Both the position numbers and the translations under genes were made by a program. The notes below the pieces were generated by a model. It was not told the origin of the DNA and searched no databases. It saw only the letters and a list, made by a program, of their open reading frames with translations. 6,225 nucleotides of DNA from Patescibacteria group bacterium (GTDB lineage Bacteria > Patescibacteriota > UBA1384 > XYA2-FULL-43-10 > 1-14-0-10-43-13): positions 1 through 6,225 of the forward strand of contig JAKJEK010000058.1 of the NCBI GenBank assembly GCA_022705465.1. Reading direction: 5' to 3'. This document shows, piece after piece, positions 5,180-6,225 of the stretch. Numbering within the stretch: position 1 is the first letter of the stretch; every line of letters begins with the position of its first letter.

Positions 5180-5210
5180 CAGCCTTCATTTACGGAGGCT
5201 GATTTTGTTT
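5180..5210 (+). terminator. Rho-independent terminator of the helicase/small-gene unit
   Basis: CAGCCTTC (5180-5187) pairs with GGAGGCTG (5194-5201), with one G-T pair, around the loop ATTTAC. ATTTTGTTT follows. Confidence 0.8.
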
Positions 5211-5223
5211 ATGGCTAACGTGG

Positions 5224-5252
5224 TTTGCATTTTATAGCCAAACAGATATAAT
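5224..5252 (+). promoter_or_regulatory. Promoter of the transglycosylase gene
   Basis: TATAAT (5247-5252) is a perfect -10 box. TTTGCA (5224-5229) lies 17 bases upstream and matches four of six -35 positions. The start near 5259 leaves only about seven bases before the ATG at 5266. Confidence 0.65.
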
Positions 5253-5265
5253 GGTGAGTAGGACT

Positions 5266-6225
5266 ATGAGGCCTAACTTTAAATCGGCGTTAGCCGGAGT
5301 TTTTCTTCCGGTTGCCTTTTTTACAATCTATTCACCGGATTCGATTGCCCAAACATCAAGGGTCGCAATAACATCCGTTTCTCGACCTTATCTTTTGGAA
5401 GTTATTTCACCGGAAGGAATCGCAATTTCGGAAGTGAGCGGGACCAGTAGCGCAGTGGATCCCGTTTTTATTATCCAAGACTTGGGTGTGGATGTTTATG
5501 ATAAAGACAAAATCAAAGCTTTTCCCGATCCAGTGGTTGGAATTGGCGGTAAAATTGTGCTCAGTCAGACACCCGGATATGAAATAATTGATGGTAAGAA
5601 GAAGATTAAAACACGTTCATGGGCGCGAACGGTTGGTGAGTTACTCGAAGAGGAAGGGATTATATTAGGTGCGGATGACAAGATAAATTTTGCACCAGAC
5701 AGCATTTTGAGTAACGGCATGCTGATTCTTATTATCCGAGTTGAGCGGACAACAGTAACTGAGCATGAGGCGATCGATTACAAGACCACTAAGAAGAACG
5801 ATCCTACCCTTGACCAGGGAAAAACTAAGGTTGAGCAAAAAGGCATTAAAGGTCAGCGCCGACTGATATATGAGGTTGTGCGTGAAGGAGGAGTTGAGGT
5901 AAGCAGGGTACTGCAGAATATCGAAGTGGTTAGGGAGCCGGTGGAGGAAAAGATATTGGTGGGAACAAAACCGGTGATCACGACGGCTTGTCGGTATAAC
6001 AGTTTAGTGCTGGTAGCAGCGACGAAAAACGGAGTGGATGCCAACGCATTATGTTATCGCATGATGAAGGAGAGTAATGGTAATCCAAATGCGGTTGGCG
6101 CAGGCGTTTATAAAGGACTATTTCAGTATGAAGAGGGTTTTTGGAATAAAGCTTCTAACAAGGCCGGTTATGCCGGGGCGAGTATATGGGATCCAAAGGC
6201 CCAGATTGAAGTAACGGCCTGGGCG
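5266..6225 (+). CDS. Secreted DUF348-G5-lytic transglycosylase-like protein (3' end beyond the window)
   Basis: 320 codons are present and the frame is still open at the window edge. Residues 1-28 are a signal peptide: a basic start, a hydrophobic core (ALAGVFLPVAFFTIY) and a plausible cleavage after SIA. About 75-159 is a DUF348/ubiquitin-like module (DGKKKIKTRSWARTVGELLE, then GMLILIIRVE). About 162-236 is a G5 domain (ending VEEKILVGTKP). From about 244 a transglycosylase/lysozyme-like fold follows: GVDANALCYRMMKESNGNPNAVG, with E269 as the likely catalytic acid, then YKGLFQY (282-288) and GYAGASIWDPKAQI (301-314). The arrangement recalls YabE and Rpf-type cell-wall hydrolases, which cleave peptidoglycan glycan strands outside the cell. 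C242 and C263 could form a disulfide. ATG 5251 is also in frame, but it overlaps the -10 box, so the start is placed at 5266. In an epibiotic CPR organism it could serve self-growth or act on host wall; this is inferred. Confidence 0.85.
   Translation, partial: MRPNFKSALAGVFLPVAFFTIYSPDSIAQTSRVAITSVSRPYLLEVISPEGIAISEVSGTSSAVDPVFIIQDLGVDVYDKDKIKAFPDPVVGIGGKIVLSQTPGYEIIDGKKKIKTRSWARTVGELLEEEGIILGADDKINFAPDSILSNGMLILIIRVERTTVTEHEAIDYKTTKKNDPTLDQGKTKVEQKGIKGQRRLIYEVVREGGVEVSRVLQNIEVVREPVEEKILVGTKPVITTACRYNSLVLVAATKNGVDANALCYRMMKESNGNPNAVGAGVYKGLFQYEEGFWNKASNKAGYAGASIWDPKAQIEVTAWA

Noticed and set aside
1..6225. TGA recoded as glycine (as in some CPR lineages)
   Set aside because: All long genes are complete and conserved under the standard code and end in TAA or TAG. 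No family-conserved glycine is written TGA.
1..6225. CRISPR array, insertion sequence, tRNA gene or attachment site
   Set aside because: No regularly spaced repeats, transposase motifs, terminal inverted repeats or tRNA T-loop signatures were seen on either strand.

Overview
The window is ordinary bacterial chromosome, slightly AT-rich, that most likely comes from a Patescibacteria/CPR-type genome, possibly Saccharibacteria-like. This assignment is inferred from the small stand-alone genes, the short intergenic gaps with sigma70-type promoters, a UvrD/PcrA-type helicase that lacks the usual C-terminal extension, and a secreted ubiquitin-like/G5/transglycosylase protein of a kind common in those genomes. 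It does not rest on a marker gene. The long genes read through without in-frame TGA, so the standard code fits.

Layout. Positions 1-72 are the tail of an unidentified gene, closed by a terminator at 82-105. A promoter at 214-241 drives a small CsbD-like stress-type protein (274-474), with its own terminator at 490-517. A near-consensus promoter (618-646) then starts a stretch of about 400 nt with no convincing protein gene but dense RNA structure. It ends in a long terminator hairpin (972-1055) backed up by a second terminator (1056-1079). This looks like an independent structured non-coding RNA gene, and I could not match it to tmRNA, RNase P, 6S, SRP RNA or a riboswitch class.

Positions 1108-2211 encode an HD-domain dNTP triphosphohydrolase whose promoter position suggests a leaderless mRNA. 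Tail-to-tail with it, overlapping by four bases, is a minus-strand xylose-isomerase-like TIM-barrel protein (2208-2894). Back-to-back promoters in 2920-2996 serve this gene and the UvrD/PcrA helicase (3021-4955). A 58-codon reading frame for a basic, partly hydrophobic peptide (4991-5167) follows the helicase, probably in the same transcript, and a terminator (5180-5210) closes the unit. The last gene (5266 to the window edge) is a secreted DUF348-G5-lytic-transglycosylase protein, cut off inside its catalytic domain.

Functional picture. The dNTPase and the helicase both belong to DNA metabolism (dNTP pool control; repair and fork clearance), but they are separate transcription units. The transglycosylase acts on peptidoglycan outside the cell. 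The most interesting part is the orphan structured RNA at about 652-1055. It contains mutually exclusive helices, a possible loop-loop contact and a possible short leader peptide.
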